From: CTSOIL-112 sp964293815
GTDB taxonomy: Bacteria; Pseudomonadota; Gammaproteobacteria; Burkholderiales; Burkholderiaceae
Length of the DNA: 64,000 bases
Assembly: GCA_964293815.1 (NCBI GenBank)
Contig: CAXYYC010000009.1
Span: forward strand, 1-64,000
Reading direction: 5' to 3'
Under the pieces are notes generated by a model. It made no database searches and was not told the origin of the DNA. It saw only the letters and a list, made by a program, of their open reading frames with translations. The position numbers were made by a program, and so were the translations under genes. The first letter of the stretch is position 1. Each line of letters opens with the position of its first letter. Shown piece by piece: positions 17,004 to 25,992 of this stretch.

Positions 17004-17551
17004 ACCTTGATCAGCGCGGTAAAGCCTCATCCATTGCAACACGCATCAAAAAATATCTCCATTCATGGCTGGGAACCGCGCTCTTAGTCATCCTTCTGCT
17101 CTGGGGCGTGAATGCGTGGCGCACGCGCGACGTCCCCAGCGTCGCCCCCGGATTCACCGCACCCATGCAGGATGGCAGCACCTTTAGCCTCAATCAATTC
17201 CGTCAGCAACACCCCAATCAACCGATTGCCCTGATTTTCTGGGCTGAATGGTGTCCCGTTTGCCGCACCGAAGAGCACAGCATCAATCGCCTGATTCAAG
17301 ACAATCATCTGCTCATCGTTCCCATAGCCACGCAATCCGGCTCTGCCGACGAAGTTCGCCGCGTACTGAACGAACGCGGTCACGACTGGAATATGCTGAT
17401 TGATGCGCAAGGTAGCTTGATGAATGCCTTCAGCTTGGTCGGCGTTCCTACTTTTTTAGTGATCGACGCCGACGGCAAAATCCGCCACATCCAAACCGGC
17501 TACACCACTGAAATCGGGATGCGCGCACGGATTTGGCTGAGTCGATTTTAA
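17000..17551 (+). CDS. Membrane-anchored thioredoxin-like protein (TlpA/ScsD type)
   Basis: 183-residue protein with a basic N-terminus, one membrane segment at about residues 18-38 (LGTALLVILLLWGVNAW) and a periplasmic thioredoxin fold. The active site is WCPVC (Cys85 and Cys88), with the cis-Pro segment GVPTFLVIDADG near the end. WCPVC with this anchor is typical of ScsD-like disulfide reductases. The GTG start at 17000 overlaps the rsfS stop codon (GTGA), so translation is probably coupled. Partner proteins cannot be assigned from this window. Convergent with tcdA. Confidence 0.85.
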   Translation: MNLDQRGKASSIATRIKKYLHSWLGTALLVILLLWGVNAWRTRDVPSVAPGFTAPMQDGSTFSLNQFRQQHPNQPIALIFWAEWCPVCRTEEHSINRLIQDNHLLIVPIATQSGSADEVRRVLNERGHDWNMLIDAQGSLMNAFSLVGVPTFLVIDADGKIRHIQTGYTTEIGMRARIWLSRF

Positions 17552-17569
17552 ATAAATCGTACTATTCAA

Positions 17570-18379
17570 TTATTGAGCCAAAATTCGCGCCACCGCCCAC
17601 TGCGCCGCCGCCATACCAAAGCTCGCCGTCACCATCACCGATGAACCGAAACCCGCGCAGTTCAAACCTTGCGGCGCGGCCTGATTGGTTGCACAAGCAG
17701 CGTCATCCACACTCGGATAGCGCACAGCCTCGTCCGAATACAGCACCGGCACATTCATTTTCACCGGTGCTTTTTTCGGATTGCTTGGGTTGGATGTTCT
17801 GCTGGATGTTTTGTTGGACTGCAGCATTTTGCGCAACTGCTGACGGATTTTTGCCAAAATGGGGTCTTGAATACTCTGCGCCAAATCTGCCTGTACGATG
17901 CGCGTTGCGTCGGTTTTACCCCCCGCCGCGCCGCAGGTGAGCAGCGCCTGCCGACGTTGTTTACAAAAAACGATCATCGCCAGTTTGGCCTTCATCTGAT
18001 CGGCGCAGTCCAGCACCACATCCGCCTGCTCGGGAATCAAATTTAACGTATCTTCGGCAATAAAATCATCGATCTCATGCACCACGCAAGTGGGATTGAT
18101 GTGCGCGATGCGCTCACACAACGCGGTGATTTTTGCCTTCCCCAGATTATCCGTCGTCGCCTGCACCTGACGATTCACATTCGATTCGACCACATGATCG
18201 GCGTCAATCAAAGTCAGCGTGCCAACGCCACAACGCGCCAGCGCCTCAACTGCCCACGAGCCAACCCCGCCAACGCCGACCACGCACACATGCGCCTGCG
18301 CGAGGCGCTCGGTCGCGCCGTCCCCGTACAGGCGATTCATACCGGCGAAGCGGCGAGAGGATTCAGTGGTTTGGCTCAT
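17570..18379 (-). CDS. tcdA: tRNA threonylcarbamoyladenosine dehydratase TcdA
   Basis: E1-like ATP-dependent enzyme that cyclises t6A37 in tRNAs to ct6A. The 269-residue protein begins with RRFAGMNRLYGDGATERL, followed by the nucleotide-binding loop VVGVGGVGSWAVEALARCG, LIDADHVVESNVNRQ and VVLDCADQMKAKLAM. The C-terminal GFGSSVMVTASFGMAAAQWAV is also typical. A Ser/Asn/Lys-rich insert near residues 185-205 is unusual but sits in a variable loop. Confidence 0.95.
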   Translation of the reverse strand: MSQTTESSRRFAGMNRLYGDGATERLAQAHVCVVGVGGVGSWAVEALARCGVGTLTLIDADHVVESNVNRQVQATTDNLGKAKITALCERIAHINPTCVVHEIDDFIAEDTLNLIPEQADVVLDCADQMKAKLAMIVFCKQRRQALLTCGAAGGKTDATRIVQADLAQSIQDPILAKIRQQLRKMLQSNKTSSRTSNPSNPKKAPVKMNVPVLYSDEAVRYPSVDDAACATNQAAPQGLNCAGFGSSVMVTASFGMAAAQWAVARILAQ

Positions 18380-18477
18380 AAGATGTCATCAGGGTGGGCG
18401 TCATAAAACGCGTTCGGTATTGGGTTCAAAAGCGGCTCGTGGTATCATGGAACCCGAATCCGCTGTAAAAAATAATC

Positions 18478-18585
18478 ATGCAAATCCTCGCTATTGTAGC
18501 CGTTTGCGTTATTTTTTTCTATTGGCCACTGAAACCCTCTATGCCATATATATCGAATCTGATTGAGAATGCTGCTTATGTCTGA
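18478..18585 (+). CDS. Possible 35-residue membrane microprotein upstream of the DUF2288 gene
   Basis: ATG at 18478 opens a 35-codon frame with one strongly hydrophobic segment (ILAIVAVCVIFFYWPL), then a polar tail. Its TGA overlaps the DUF2288 start by 8 bp, an arrangement seen in coupled genes. There is no clear ribosome site, and short hydrophobic frames arise by chance, so this is only a candidate. Confidence 0.3.
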   Translation: MQILAIVAVCVIFFYWPLKPSMPYISNLIENAAYV

Positions 18586-18904
18586 ACACACTTTGAGCGA
18601 AATTGAACACGCGAAACTAAACGGCGAAACCGCGCGCGTGAATTGGCACGAATTGCAACGCTTTTTTGCGCAAGGCGTGGTGTTGCATGTCGCCGAACGG
18701 CTGGACTTGATTGATGTTGCCACCCAAATGAGTCTGGATAACGTCACCGCGATCAAAGGCTGGTTTGACGCCGGAGAATTGACGCATGTGAGCGACCCAC
18801 TCGCCGCACGCTGGTTTGCCGCCAACACCGAGCTGTGGACGGTGGTCGTCAAACCCTATATTTTGGTGCAGGAAACCAGCACACCTCAGCCCACCACCCA
18901 TTAA
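18578..18904 (+). CDS. DUF2288 family protein
   Basis: 108-residue conserved protein. The pattern KLNGETARVNWHELQRFFAQG, then VLHVAERLDLIDVA and the C-terminal ELWTVVVKPYILVQE, matches DUF2288, found across beta- and gammaproteobacteria. No transmembrane or signal segment. Function unknown. I take ATG 18578, where homology starts. It lies 12 bp upstream of cca and is likely cotranscribed. Confidence 0.85.
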   Translation: MSEHTLSEIEHAKLNGETARVNWHELQRFFAQGVVLHVAERLDLIDVATQMSLDNVTAIKGWFDAGELTHVSDPLAARWFAANTELWTVVVKPYILVQETSTPQPTTH

Positions 18905-18916
18905 AAACCTTTGCCA

Positions 18917-20236
18917 ATGAGCCAGTACAACCACACCCCGCCCTTGTCAGCACCACGCATCTACCGCGTCGGCGGTGCGGTACGCGACGAACTCATGGGT
19001 TTGATGCCGAATGACGCCGACTACGTCGTAGTGGGCAGCACGCCTGAGGCCATGTTGGCACAGGGCTACACCGCTGTGGGCAAGGACTTTCCCGTATTTC
19101 TACACCCCGTGACCCACGACGAATATGCACTGGCGCGCACCGAGCGCAAAACCGCGCAAGGCTACAACGGCTTTGCCGTGCATTTCTCGCCCAACGTCAC
19201 GCTGGAGGAAGACCTCGCGCGACGGGATTTAACCATTAACGCGATGGCGCGCGAAGTGCTGGATCGCAAGGACAATGACGGCAAGGACGAGTTAGGCGAA
19301 TTGATCGACCCGTACAATGGTCAACAGGATTTACGCGAGCAAATATTGCGTCATGTTTCGCCCGCCTTTATCGAAGACCCCGTGCGCATCCTGCGTCTGG
19401 CGCGTTTTACCGCACGCTGGCCAGCGTTTACCGTCGCGCCCGAAACCATGCAACTGATGAAAAGCATGGTGCACAATGGCGAAACCGCCGCTCTCGTACC
19501 CGAGCGCATTTGGCAAGAAATCGCCCGTGGGCTGATGGAAAACACACCGTCGCGTATGTTTGAGATTCTGCGCGAATGTGGTCTGCTCGCACAATGGCTA
19601 CCCGAAGTTGATGCGCTGTTCGGCGTACCGCAACGCGCAGATTATCACCCCGAAATCGACACCGGCATCCACGTCATGATGGTGATCGACTACGCCGCCA
19701 AACTGAATCTCAACCTCGAATCGCGCTACGCCGCACTGTGCCACGATCTGGGCAAAGGCAACACGCCTGCGGACGTTTTGCCTCGCCACACAGGGCACGA
19801 GGCACGCGGCGTGCCATTGGCCAAAGCCCTGTCGGAGCGGCTCAAAGTTCCGCGCGCCTGTGCCGACTACGCGCGGCTCATCACCTTTGAGCACACCAAT
19901 TTTTACAAACTGAGTGAATTGCGACCCAGCACCGCGCTGAACATCATCAAGCGCTGCGACGGTTTACGCCGCCCCGAGCGTTTCCGCGACCTGCTGCACG
20001 CCTCGCTCGCCGACTCGCGCGGACGCGGTGGTGATTTCCCGAACCAACCCGCACTGTGGTACGACGCATGGTTGATGCTGCTCGATACCGTTTTAAGCGT
20101 GGATCAAGGTGCCATTGCCGCCGACCACGAAAACGAACCGGCGAATATTCCCAACGCCATTTTAGAAGCGCAGCTGCACGCCATCACGCCGGTGTTGCGC
20201 GCATGGCAAGCAAGCGTTTGCACCGCCACCACATAA
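18917..20236 (+). CDS. cca: Multifunctional CCA-adding enzyme with HD phosphohydrolase domain
   Basis: tRNA nucleotidyltransferase that builds or repairs the 3' CCA end. The 439-residue product has the nucleotidyltransferase head RVGGAVRDELMG with the metal-binding NDADYVVVG, then ARRDLTINAMAR and EDPVRILRLARF. An HD domain with CHDLGKGNTP lies near residue 270 and HEARGVPLA follows, giving the gammaproteobacterial/betaproteobacterial multifunctional type. Start taken at the ATG 18917; a TTG two codons upstream is open. Confidence 0.95.
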   Translation: MSQYNHTPPLSAPRIYRVGGAVRDELMGLMPNDADYVVVGSTPEAMLAQGYTAVGKDFPVFLHPVTHDEYALARTERKTAQGYNGFAVHFSPNVTLEEDLARRDLTINAMAREVLDRKDNDGKDELGELIDPYNGQQDLREQILRHVSPAFIEDPVRILRLARFTARWPAFTVAPETMQLMKSMVHNGETAALVPERIWQEIARGLMENTPSRMFEILRECGLLAQWLPEVDALFGVPQRADYHPEIDTGIHVMMVIDYAAKLNLNLESRYAALCHDLGKGNTPADVLPRHTGHEARGVPLAKALSERLKVPRACADYARLITFEHTNFYKLSELRPSTALNIIKRCDGLRRPERFRDLLHASLADSRGRGGDFPNQPALWYDAWLMLLDTVLSVDQGAIAADHENEPANIPNAILEAQLHAITPVLRAWQASVCTATT

Positions 20237-20253
20237 CCACATCAGGAGGAACC

Positions 20254-20817
20254 ATGGCACGTACCCCATCGAATATGCTCGCACTGGACACAGCCGCACC
20301 CGACTTCGCACTGATTGAGCCAGCCAGCGGGCGCACCGTACGCCTCACCGATTTTGCTGGTCAACCGCTACTGGTTGCATTCATCTGCAACCACTGCCCC
20401 TTCGTCATCCACATCCAAGCGGCCTTTGCCCAAATGGCCGACGAATACCAACAGCGCGGTGTCGCTGTCGTCGCCATCAATTCAAATGACGTCGCCAACT
20501 ACCCCGACGACAGCCCCGAAAAAATGATTGAAGCCGTGCATGAACATGGCTACCGCTTCCCCTATTTGTTCGACGAAACGCAAGCCGTCGCTCGCGCCTA
20601 CGATGCCGCCTGCACGCCCGATTTTTACCTATTTGACGCGCAACATCGCCTGTATTACCGAGGTCAGTTTGACAACGCCCGCCCGGGCAATGACGAACTG
20701 GTCGATGGTGCGGACTTGCGCCAAGCTTTGGATGCGTTACTTGCGCAACAACCCGCACCAGAGACGCAAAAACCCTCGTTGGGCTGTAATATCAAGTGGA
20801 AGACCTCAACCGATTAA
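20254..20817 (+). CDS. Thioredoxin-family peroxiredoxin-like protein
   Basis: 187-residue AhpC/TSA-fold protein with an AGGAGG ribosome site 5 bases before the ATG. The redox motif is CNHCPF (Cys45, Cys48), characteristic of the PRX-like group of small redoxins. VAINSNDVANYPDDSPEKM and PDFYLFDAQHRLYYRGQFD follow. The C-terminal SLGCNIKWK is also a conserved family ending. Probably a cytoplasmic thiol-dependent reductase; no signal peptide. Usually annotated only as thioredoxin family protein. Confidence 0.88.
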   Translation: MARTPSNMLALDTAAPDFALIEPASGRTVRLTDFAGQPLLVAFICNHCPFVIHIQAAFAQMADEYQQRGVAVVAINSNDVANYPDDSPEKMIEAVHEHGYRFPYLFDETQAVARAYDAACTPDFYLFDAQHRLYYRGQFDNARPGNDELVDGADLRQALDALLAQQPAPETQKPSLGCNIKWKTSTD

Positions 20818-20834
20818 TGAATGATGAGAAACAA

Positions 20835-20862
20835 AAAACGGCGAACTTTGGTTCGCCGTTTT
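20835..20862. terminator. Bidirectional intrinsic terminator
   Basis: The stem AAAACGGCGAAC / GTTCGCCGTTTT with a TTTG loop lies between the convergent redoxin gene and rluB. Confidence 0.88.
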
Positions 20863-20889
20863 GCTTCAACTCATCAAACGCTGTCTGAT

Positions 20890-22620
20890 TTATTGATTTT
20901 TATTGCGTGTGCCACGATTGCTCGGACGCGGCGTTCGGGTTGGTCGTGCAGAACCGGCACCATCGTTCTGGCGACGTGCGCCATACGGTGAGCGCGATTT
21001 GCGTTGTACCGCAGTCCGTTCGCCGCCGTGTGCAGGATTTTGGGCGTCCTGCGTGCGTTGATTATGTTGGTTTCGATTGGTGCGGTTGCCCCGATTGCCG
21101 CGATCCGCTTCGGTCATCTCACCCGCCACTTGAGCACGCGAATTTTTATGGCGCGTTGCACCACCGGTTCGGTTCATCGGTGTACCTTCCACATGGGTGC
21201 GTAGGCTTTGCCCGCGTTGCGTTTTACCTCGCTGCGCCGTATTGCGTGGTTGATTGGTACGCTGTTGCGCACCTCGTTGCGCCCGATTTTGTCCTAAACC
21301 GCTTGACTGACGCGTTGCATCACCGCTACTTGCCGAGCCGCGTTTGGCATCGCCGGTGCGTGCGCCACGCGCACCGCGTACTTCGCGCCCAGTCAGTCCA
21401 GCATCGCGGTTGTGATCGACGCCAAATGCGCTCATCAGATGTGCGTCCTGCGGTACAGCTTCGCCATCGTTGTGCGCGTGTTTGTTTCGTTGTGCGCTAC
21501 TCGCGGTGTTCAAGCCCAATTCGCGCATGAGTTGTAGCACTTGTGGTCGCTCCCATTCTTGCGAACGGCCTCGTTTGAGTTGGCTTGGTAAGATAATCGG
21601 GCCAAATCGCACGCGAATCAGGCGGCTGACGGTCAGGCCAATTGCCTCGAACATGCGTCGCACTTCGCGGTTACGTCCTTCGCTGATGACCACGCGTAAC
21701 CAGCGGTTCGCGCCTTCGCCGCCCAAATGTTCCACCGTGGAGAAGCTGGCCAGACCATCTTCGAGTTCAATGCCGTTTTTCAATTGGTGCAATTGCGTAT
21801 CAGTGACTTCACCCAACACGCGCACGGCGTATTCGCGCTCGTGCCCGTAACGCGGGTGCATCATGCGATTGGCAATATCGCCGGAGGTGGTGAGAATCAG
21901 CAGCCCTTCGGTGTTAAAGTCGAGCCGGCCAATTGCCAACCATTTACCTTTGCGTGTGAACGGCAGTTTGTCGAACACAGTTGGGCGGCCTTCTGGGTCG
22001 CTGTGGCTGACGATTTCGCCTGCGGGTTTGTGATAAATCACAATGCGCGGTACGGTTGGCGTGAGTTTTTTGCGCTGTAACAGCTTGCCGTTAATGCGTA
22101 CTTGATCGTCATCGGTGATGCGCTGACCGACGTGCGCGGGCATGCCGTTGACCGACACGCGACCGGAGATAATTAATTCTTCCATATCGCGACGCGAGCC
22201 AATGCCTGCATCCGCCAGCACTTTTTGCAATTTAATCGTGCCGTCCAAATCCATATCGCTGTGCTCATGCTCGTGCTCGATGGTACCGAACTCTTCTCCC
22301 TCGAAAGCGGAATCAGCGTCCGGCGTGCTGACTGCTTTGCCTGTGTGTTGATTTTGCTTGCGCGCAGAGCGCACGCCTGCGCGGTATAGGCGCTGACCGG
22401 TGCGGGCTGGTTTATTGGCTTCGGATTTCTCTTGCCAGCCCCATTGTTCGGGCAGTGAATCGTCCTGCGACGGAGAATCTGCGGTGCGTTTGGACGTGGC
22501 TTGGGCTGTTACATCAGCCGATGCCTCGCGCTGAGTACGCTTGCGCACGCCGTGTTTACCACGCAATAGGGTACTTTTCTTTTTTGCGGGTTTGTGTTCT
22601 GTATCACTCATGGTGTTCAT
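20890..22620 (-). CDS. rluB: 23S rRNA pseudouridine synthase RluB with long basic tail
   Basis: Makes pseudouridine in 23S rRNA (position 2605 in E. coli). The 576-residue protein has a charged N-terminal extension of about 130 residues and an S4 RNA-binding domain (LQKVLADAGIGSRRDMEELI). The catalytic domain carries GRLDFNTEGLLILTTSGD, whose Asp is the nucleophile, and GRNREVRRMFEAIG. The last 200 or so residues are a low-complexity tail rich in Arg, Gly, Asn, Gln and Thr (for example NRGNRTNRNQHNQ), as in other betaproteobacterial RluB proteins but absent from E. coli. It follows scpB. Confidence 0.95.
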   Translation of the reverse strand: MNTMSDTEHKPAKKKSTLLRGKHGVRKRTQREASADVTAQATSKRTADSPSQDDSLPEQWGWQEKSEANKPARTGQRLYRAGVRSARKQNQHTGKAVSTPDADSAFEGEEFGTIEHEHEHSDMDLDGTIKLQKVLADAGIGSRRDMEELIISGRVSVNGMPAHVGQRITDDDQVRINGKLLQRKKLTPTVPRIVIYHKPAGEIVSHSDPEGRPTVFDKLPFTRKGKWLAIGRLDFNTEGLLILTTSGDIANRMMHPRYGHEREYAVRVLGEVTDTQLHQLKNGIELEDGLASFSTVEHLGGEGANRWLRVVISEGRNREVRRMFEAIGLTVSRLIRVRFGPIILPSQLKRGRSQEWERPQVLQLMRELGLNTASSAQRNKHAHNDGEAVPQDAHLMSAFGVDHNRDAGLTGREVRGARGARTGDAKRGSASSGDATRQSSGLGQNRAQRGAQQRTNQPRNTAQRGKTQRGQSLRTHVEGTPMNRTGGATRHKNSRAQVAGEMTEADRGNRGNRTNRNQHNQRTQDAQNPAHGGERTAVQRKSRSPYGARRQNDGAGSARPTRTPRPSNRGTRNKNQ

Positions 22621-22658
22621 TCTGTATTCTGATGTTGCACATCGCTCAGTACGAGCAT

Positions 22659-23486
22659 TTATGCAGCGGGGGGATTATTGTGTTGTTCCGCATCACTATT
22701 GTCTGTAGCGGCATCTTCTGCTGAATCGGATGGATTGGACTGCTCAGTTGAGGATATATTGATGTGCTGCGGCTCTGTGGCCGCATGGTTATCGACATCC
22801 ATCTCTGGCACTAAGGTTTGAATCGATTCGGTCATTTGCTCTAATTGTTGCTCGTCTACCACGGCAACATCCGGCGGATTGGCTGTATCCATGCGTGACT
22901 CGGAGGCTTCCTGATCCTTGGGCGTGTCATTGGCTTCATGCGTGACGAGCTCTAATTGACCCGTGTCGCCATCCTCTTGTCCCAGCAACATGGGTAGTTC
23001 TTTTAAGGACAGCAAACCCAAATCATCTAAAAAATGTTTGGTCGTTGCCCATAGTGCCGGTCTACCGGGTACTTCCCGATGACCTACGGTATCAATCCAA
23101 CCGCGCTCTTCGAGTGACTTGATGATTTGCGACGATACCGTCACGCCACGAATATCCTCTATATCACCGCGCGTGACTGGCTGACGATAGGCAATAATCG
23201 CCAAAGTTTCCAACACCGCGCGCGAGTATTGCGCCGGTTTTTCCGCGCGCAGTCGGTCAATATAGGGCAACACGTCTGCTGCTGTTTGAAAACGATAACC
23301 GGTCGCAACCTGCGTCAAATGTATTGCACGCTCCGACCAGTCGGCTTTGATTTCATCGAGCAGCAGTCGCAAGGTGTCATTGTTGATATCAATATTGAGT
23401 GCTGCCTTGATTTGCGCCAAGCTCATCGGCGCGTCGTGACTGAGGATCAGCGCTTCGGTAATGCGTTTGATTTCATTAGGTGTCAT
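22659..23486 (-). CDS. scpB: Segregation and condensation protein ScpB
   Basis: Kleisin-associated subunit of the SMC condensin, with two winged-helix domains. The 275-residue protein shows EALILSHDAPMSLAQI, then the conserved VLETLAIIAYRQPVTRGDIEDIRGV, and GRPALWATTKHFLDDLGL. After residue 175 it has an acidic, low-complexity C-terminal tail of about 100 residues. scpA, the usual partner, is not adjacent. It is followed by rluB at 38 bp. Confidence 0.94.
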   Translation of the reverse strand: MTPNEIKRITEALILSHDAPMSLAQIKAALNIDINNDTLRLLLDEIKADWSERAIHLTQVATGYRFQTAADVLPYIDRLRAEKPAQYSRAVLETLAIIAYRQPVTRGDIEDIRGVTVSSQIIKSLEERGWIDTVGHREVPGRPALWATTKHFLDDLGLLSLKELPMLLGQEDGDTGQLELVTHEANDTPKDQEASESRMDTANPPDVAVVDEQQLEQMTESIQTLVPEMDVDNHAATEPQHINISSTEQSNPSDSAEDAATDNSDAEQHNNPPAA

Positions 23487-23722
23487 GAGGACTGCTCAAT
23501 GGGTTGTAGCATCACGCTAAAATTCATCAATTGGGTAAACCCGCAATCGTAGGATTTATTGTATTTCAACCATTTGCTTAAACCTTGGCTCGCGCCAGAG
23601 TAAGCAACCGCATACAATCAAAAACAATGAAACTAAAAGAATAAATAAGAAGATGGTCAATCAAAACCAAAGAGATAGGACGGCGGGTTTTGACTATTGT
23701 CAATTTTTCGGGCTGTGTGCTG

Positions 23723-23799
<77 letters not shown>

Positions 23800-23838
23800 C
23801 CAGAAAAATAGTGTTGTTTTGGAAACAACGAGTTCGGT

Positions 23839-23928
23839 TGGCGGAAGCGGTGAGATTCGAACTCACGGAGGGCTCTCACCCTCGGCGGTTTTCAAGACCG
23901 CTGCATTCAACCGCTCTGCCACGCTTCC
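23839..23928 (-). tRNA. tRNA-Ser (anticodon TGA)
   Basis: A 90-nt class II tRNA with acceptor GGAAGCG/CGCTTCC, discriminator G, encoded CCA, anticodon loop CTTGAAA and a long variable arm. Confidence 0.97.
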
Positions 23929-23943
23929 GTAACCAAGACGAGT

Positions 23944-23972
23944 ATTGTAGTACTTTTTTGAACCACGCGCAA
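23944..23972 (-). promoter_or_regulatory. Promoter of the tRNA-Ser/tRNA-fMet unit
   Basis: Minus-strand TTGCGC (23967-23972) and TACAAT (23944-23949) with an ideal 17-bp spacer, ending 15 bp before the tRNA-Ser 5' end. Confidence 0.65.
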
Positions 23973-24027
23973 GCACTAATTCAATTTGATTCGTTCGATT
24001 CACAGGTTTTGCTGTAGCATATTCGAC

Positions 24028-24062
24028 AAAAAAGCCCGCAGAATCGAATCTGTGGGCTTTTT
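24028..24062. terminator. Intrinsic terminator after fabF
   Basis: Hairpin AAGCCCGCAG / CTGTGGGCTT with A and T runs on either side, downstream of the fabF stop; works best on the minus strand. Confidence 0.85.
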
Positions 24063-24087
24063 GTATTAATTTGAGATACGGTAATCG

Positions 24088-25326
24088 TCAGATTTTTTTC
24101 ATCACCAATGTGCCATTGGTACCGCCAAAACCAAAATTATTGCTCATGGCAATATCAATTTTTGCATCACGCGCCACATTGGCGCAGTAATCCAAATCAC
24201 AGCCCTCACCCGGATTATCCAGATTAATGGTCGGTGGTGATTTTTGATGCGCCACAGCCAACGCGGTAAACACGGATTCCACGCCACCCGCACCACCCAG
24301 CAAATGGCCAGTCATGGATTTGGTCGAATTGACAATGGTCTTTGTCGCCGCGTCACCCAAGGTGCGTTTGATCGCAACGGTTTCAGCCACATCGCCCAGA
24401 GGCGTTGAGGTACCGTGCGCATTGATGTAATTCACCTGATCGGCACTCACACCCGCATCGCGCAAGGCATTGCGCATAGAACGCATTGCGCCGTCACCGT
24501 CTTCACATGGCGCGGTCATGTGGTACGCGTCGGCGCTCATACCGTAGCCAACAAGCTCGGCATAAATTGTTGCACCGCGTGCTTTGGCGTGCTCGTATTC
24601 CTCCAGCATCAATACGCCTGCACCTTCGCCCATTACAAAGCCATCGCGATCGGCATCCCACGGACGCGACGCACGCGCCGGCTCGTCATTACGAGTCGAG
24701 AGTGCGCGCATATTGGCAAAGCCAGCCATTGCCAGCGCAGAAATAGTGGACTCTGCGCCACCAGCCAGCATGGCGTCGGCATCGCCGTACTGAATCATGC
24801 GCATGGCTTCACCGATACAGTGCGTCCCCGTGGTACACGCCGTAACCACTGCCAAATTCGGACCCTTGAGACCATACATAATCGACATGTGGCCAGAAAT
24901 CATATTGATGATTGAGCCGGGGATCAAAAACGGCGACACACGACGCGCACCTTTGCTGAACAAACTCTCGCAATTCGTTTCAATCAGAGGCAAACCGCCA
25001 ATACCCGAACCAATAATTACGCCAATACGTTCCGCATTTTCTTCGGTAACATTAATCCCTGAGTCGCGGAAAGCCTGAATCCCTGCTGCCAAACCGTAAT
25101 GAATAAAGGTGTCCATCGTGCGCGCTTCTTTTTGCCCGATGTATTCACTCACGTCAAAATTTTTCACTTCGCCGGCAATTTGGCTACTGATTGCACTGGC
25201 ATCAAACTTGCTGATCGTCGCAATGCCTGACTGACCGGCAATCAGTTGATTCCATGTGCTGTTAACGTCATTGCCTAAGGGCGTCACCGCACCCAACCCC
25301 GTGATGACCACTCTGCGTTTACTCAT
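24088..25326 (-). CDS. fabF: 3-oxoacyl-ACP synthase II FabF
   Basis: Elongating ketosynthase of fatty-acid synthesis. The 412-residue protein starts RRVVITGLGAVTPLGNDV. It carries the catalytic Cys in TACTTGTHCIGEAMR and the two catalytic histidines in NAHGTSTPLGD and SMTGHLLGGAGG, ending NNFGFGGTNGTLV. It lies downstream of acpP with a 144-bp gap that contains a strong terminator hairpin. In most betaproteobacteria acpP-fabF directly follow fabG; here they are some 20 kb away. Confidence 0.97.
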   Translation of the reverse strand: MSKRRVVITGLGAVTPLGNDVNSTWNQLIAGQSGIATISKFDASAISSQIAGEVKNFDVSEYIGQKEARTMDTFIHYGLAAGIQAFRDSGINVTEENAERIGVIIGSGIGGLPLIETNCESLFSKGARRVSPFLIPGSIINMISGHMSIMYGLKGPNLAVVTACTTGTHCIGEAMRMIQYGDADAMLAGGAESTISALAMAGFANMRALSTRNDEPARASRPWDADRDGFVMGEGAGVLMLEEYEHAKARGATIYAELVGYGMSADAYHMTAPCEDGDGAMRSMRNALRDAGVSADQVNYINAHGTSTPLGDVAETVAIKRTLGDAATKTIVNSTKSMTGHLLGGAGGVESVFTALAVAHQKSPPTINLDNPGEGCDLDYCANVARDAKIDIAMSNNFGFGGTNGTLVMKKI

Positions 25327-25400
25327 AGCCTACCTCTTTGTTCCGCGTGCGGGTTGAAAAACAGCGCATTGCGTCTGTCTTGAATTACCGCCTTATATAA

Positions 25401-25427
25401 TAAAAGAGACCTAACGGGTCTCTTTTA
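25401..25427 (-). terminator. Intrinsic terminator/attenuator between acpP and fabF
   Basis: A perfect 11-bp stem TAAAAGAGACC / GGTCTCTTTTA with a 5-nt loop. The T-rich end on the minus strand should stop most acpP transcripts before fabF, leaving acpP in excess. Confidence 0.8.
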
Positions 25428-25470
25428 TCGTGACACTTTAAAAACCGTCAAGTCGTTTGGACTTAATCAA

Positions 25471-25707
25471 TTATTTAGAATGTGCTGTTACATAATCAAT
25501 CGCTTGTTGAACGGTCGCGATTTTTTCTGCATCTTCATCAGGAATTTCGCATTCGAATTCGTCTTCCAAAGCCATCACCAACTCTACGGTATCCAAAGAG
25601 TCAGCACCCAAGTCTTGGGTAAAAGATGATTCGTTTTTGATTTCGGCTTCGTTCACACCCAATTGTTCAGCAACAATTTTACGGACGCGTTGTTCGATGT
25701 TTTCCAT
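25471..25707 (-). CDS. acpP: Acyl carrier protein
   Basis: 78-residue acidic carrier of acyl intermediates. The phosphopantetheine attachment Ser is in GADSLDTVELVMALE. Length, acidity and the ending AIDYVTAH are typical. A separate promoter probably lies in 25754-25784. A short AGAG site precedes the ATG. Located between ppc (upstream) and fabF. Confidence 0.98.
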   Translation of the reverse strand: MENIEQRVRKIVAEQLGVNEAEIKNESSFTQDLGADSLDTVELVMALEDEFECEIPDEDAEKIATVQQAIDYVTAHSK

Positions 25708-25753
25708 GTTCTCTCCATTGGTCGAAAAAATAAATCAGTTGATTTACTGCGCT

Positions 25754-25784
25754 ATTGTAACAGCATTTTTTATGCCATTGACAA
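25754..25784 (-). promoter_or_regulatory. Candidate acpP promoter
   Basis: Minus-strand TTGTCA (25779-25784) and TACAAT (25754-25759) separated by 19 bp, slightly longer than ideal, 47 bp upstream of the acpP start. The rest of the 285-bp gap to ppc holds one loose inverted repeat at 25895-25925 and nothing else I recognise. Confidence 0.4.
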
Positions 25785-25992
25785 GTTTTCCTGCGTTTTT
25801 TAACGGCACGATCGTTCGTTTTTGCCCTATTTTACAAGAAGTTACGATCAATTATTTGCAGTAGCGTATTTTTAATACAATTTAATTAAACCATGCCAAA
25901 ATCAATTCGTGTGAGCGATTTTGGCGCTAAATTCATTTAAAAATACTTATCCGCATTTATCTGCCAATAATTCTTGGCGAATTCAACCCAAC

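Noticed and set aside
25895..25925. Hairpin downstream of ppc as a terminator
   Set aside because: The stem is 9 bp but the loop is 13 nt and no T run follows on the minus strand; support is too weak.
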